DNA of 6,745 bases from Candidatus Nealsoniibacteriota bacterium (lineage in GTDB: Bacteria; Patescibacteriota; Minisyncoccia; Minisyncoccales; GWA2-38-27), in contig PWMZ01000030.1 of the NCBI GenBank assembly GCA_003559065.1, forward strand, positions 1 to 6,745, given 5' to 3'. The position numbers were made by a program, and so were the translations under genes. A model generated the notes under the pieces. It saw only the letters and a list, made by a program, of their open reading frames with translations, was not told where the DNA came from and did no database searches. Shown in pieces: positions 5,713 to 6,745 of the stretch; the first letter of the stretch is position 1; each line of letters begins with the position of its first letter.

Positions 5713-6579
5713 CTATTTGTAGTATCCGCCGTAATCATATCCATAGCCCAGCCTTTTTTCGATGATTGACTCCAGCATATTCTCGGGGTACGCGTTGTAC
5801 ACAAGAGCGATGATTTTTTCAGGGCCTATGGCATCGACAAATTTTTTCACATGTTCTTTTCTGGATGTGCCATGCCGGACCACAAGCACGACCCCGTCCA
5901 GGTCTTTGGCCAGTATGGCCGTTTCAGAAGCCACAAGACTGGGGGGGCTGTCAAACAGCAAAATGCGGTTCTCATCCTGGGCGGACAACGCCTTGACAAA
6001 CGCTTTCATTTTGCCTGAGGTCAAGATTTCAGAAGGGTTGTCCGGCGGTTTTCCGGATGACAGCAGGGAAAGCTTGGGCTGGCCTGTTTTCCGGATGAGA
6101 AGTGAAAGCTCGACATTGTCATTTAAATGATCAACCAGTCCGGTTTCATTGGACAGGCCGAAAAGACGGGTAAGGGACGGCCGCCGAAAATCGCAGTCGA
6201 TCATCAGCGCTTGATGTTCCATGTCCTGGGCAATCGCCACACCGAGGTTGGCGCAGATGAATCCTTTTCCTTCGTGCGGAACAACGCTCGTAACAAGGAC
6301 CGTTCTCGGCTTGTTCCCCGAAGAGGAATAGAGGATGGCTGTCCGAAGGCGACGGAAATTCTCAAACCATGGCGAATGGGGTTCAGTGGACATGCGCAGC
6401 CGGGCATCCCATTTTTCGTTATCGCTCAAAAACGCCAAGCTGGAATGCTCTGCGGATAGGATCTTTGCAGCATCGCTGATTTTTCTGACCTTTTTTTGTT
6501 CCGGGCTACCGGTTTCATGCCGGACATCGCTTTTTTGCCCGGCATGCGCTTTTTCGAAAGCTTTTGACAATTTGCCCAT
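5713..6579 (-). CDS. CpsD/CapB-like polysaccharide tyrosine autokinase (PEP-CTERM/EPS locus type), unusual P-loop
   Basis: 288 residues, the usual length for the stand-alone cytoplasmic BY-kinase of exosortase/EPS loci. The N-terminus MGKLSKAFEKA matches the family. Motifs: P-loop region VPHEGKGF (100-107), Walker A' ALMIDCDFRRP (124-134, D128 and D130), Walker B ILLFDSPP (206-213, D210), and a C-terminal tyrosine cluster (Y279, Y281, Y283, Y286, Y287), the expected autophosphorylation tail. Such kinases phosphorylate one another's tails and, with a membrane chain-length partner (probably encoded upstream of the window), set polymer length and export. Oddity: the Walker A Ser/Thr after GK is Gly106, and the Gly usual before the Glu is His102, so Mg-ATP binding may be weakened. 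Codons read cleanly there and the frame is intact. AGGAG (6585-6589) 5 nt upstream supports the start. A palindromic element lies just upstream. Confidence 0.93.
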   Translation of the reverse strand: MGKLSKAFEKAHAGQKSDVRHETGSPEQKKVRKISDAAKILSAEHSSLAFLSDNEKWDARLRMSTEPHSPWFENFRRLRTAILYSSSGNKPRTVLVTSVVPHEGKGFICANLGVAIAQDMEHQALMIDCDFRRPSLTRLFGLSNETGLVDHLNDNVELSLLIRKTGQPKLSLLSSGKPPDNPSEILTSGKMKAFVKALSAQDENRILLFDSPPSLVASETAILAKDLDGVVLVVRHGTSRKEHVKKFVDAIGPEKIIALVYNAYPENMLESIIEKRLGYGYDYGGYYK

Positions 6580-6601
6580 TAATACTCCTACCGCTAATTT
6601 T

Positions 6602-6729
6602 GACGGCTTCGTAAAAAGCTCAATATCTGCGTTACGAGCAATTATCGAAGAATATCATCACGCCAAAGGCGTGACTCAATTCTTCAATAATTGCTCGCGC
6701 CTGGATCTTGAACTTTTTTCAAAGCCGTC
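6602..6729. repeat. 128-bp near-palindromic (MITE-like) inverted repeat
   Basis: Terminal GACGGCTT (6602-6609) and AAGCCGTC (6722-6729) are perfect inverted repeats. CGAGCAATTATCGAAGAAT (6635-6653) matches the complement of 6679-6697 at 18 of 19 bases. TCACGCC-AAA-GGCGTGA (6658-6674) forms the tip. The whole element can fold into one long hairpin as DNA or RNA. No transposase is encoded and no clear target-site duplication is visible. It ends 22 bp before the tyrosine kinase ATG, leaving the Shine-Dalgarno intact. A mobile or repeat-family origin is inferred from its form; I recall similar elements in Desulfobacterota genomes. Confidence 0.8.
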
Positions 6730-6745
6730 TGATAATAACTTTTTA

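Overview
The window looks like part of an exopolysaccharide / PEP-CTERM (exosortase, XrtA-type) locus of a Gram-negative bacterium. A member of the Desulfobacterota (former Deltaproteobacteria) is the best guess. That guess rests on the PEP-CTERM gene set, a PAS-sigma-54 regulator and a PilZ protein with cysteine clusters of the kind common in that group, and a long palindromic intergenic element of a type I associate with it. No sequence here fixes the species. All six genes are on the minus strand, so transcription runs from high to low coordinates.

Layout in transcription order. A 128-bp near-palindromic element (6602-6729) lies 22 bp before a CpsD/CapB-like tyrosine autokinase gene (5713-6579). 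A polytopic polysaccharide-initiating sugar transferase (4284-5663) and a PAS-containing sigma-54 activator (2749-4254) follow at gaps of 49 and 29 bp and probably share its mRNA. Next comes a PilZ-domain protein (1960-2517) behind its own sigma-54 promoter (2720-2735). Its leader holds a divergent relative of the palindromic element. Then comes a 435-bp non-coding stretch and a second, very similar sigma-54 promoter (1509-1524). This serves a small PEP-CTERM surface/matrix protein (725-1342) through a 156-nt leader with a structured segment. A strong hairpin terminator (671-696) closes that unit. Last is the 5' part of a polysaccharide deacetylase (1-525, cut by the window edge) with its own extended -10 type promoter.

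How the parts fit (inference). The transferase loads the first sugar phosphate on the lipid carrier, the tyrosine kinase would tune chain length and export, and the deacetylase trims the polymer. The PEP-CTERM protein would be sorted by an exosortase encoded elsewhere and displayed in or on the matrix. The sigma-54 activator in the biosynthetic operon probably turns on the two sigma-54 promoters, linking polymer synthesis to the PEP-CTERM protein and to a c-di-GMP-binding PilZ protein. The most notable points are this compact regulon with near-identical promoters, the alternative-pairing leader of the PEP-CTERM mRNA, and a tyrosine kinase whose P-loop has lost its Ser/Thr.
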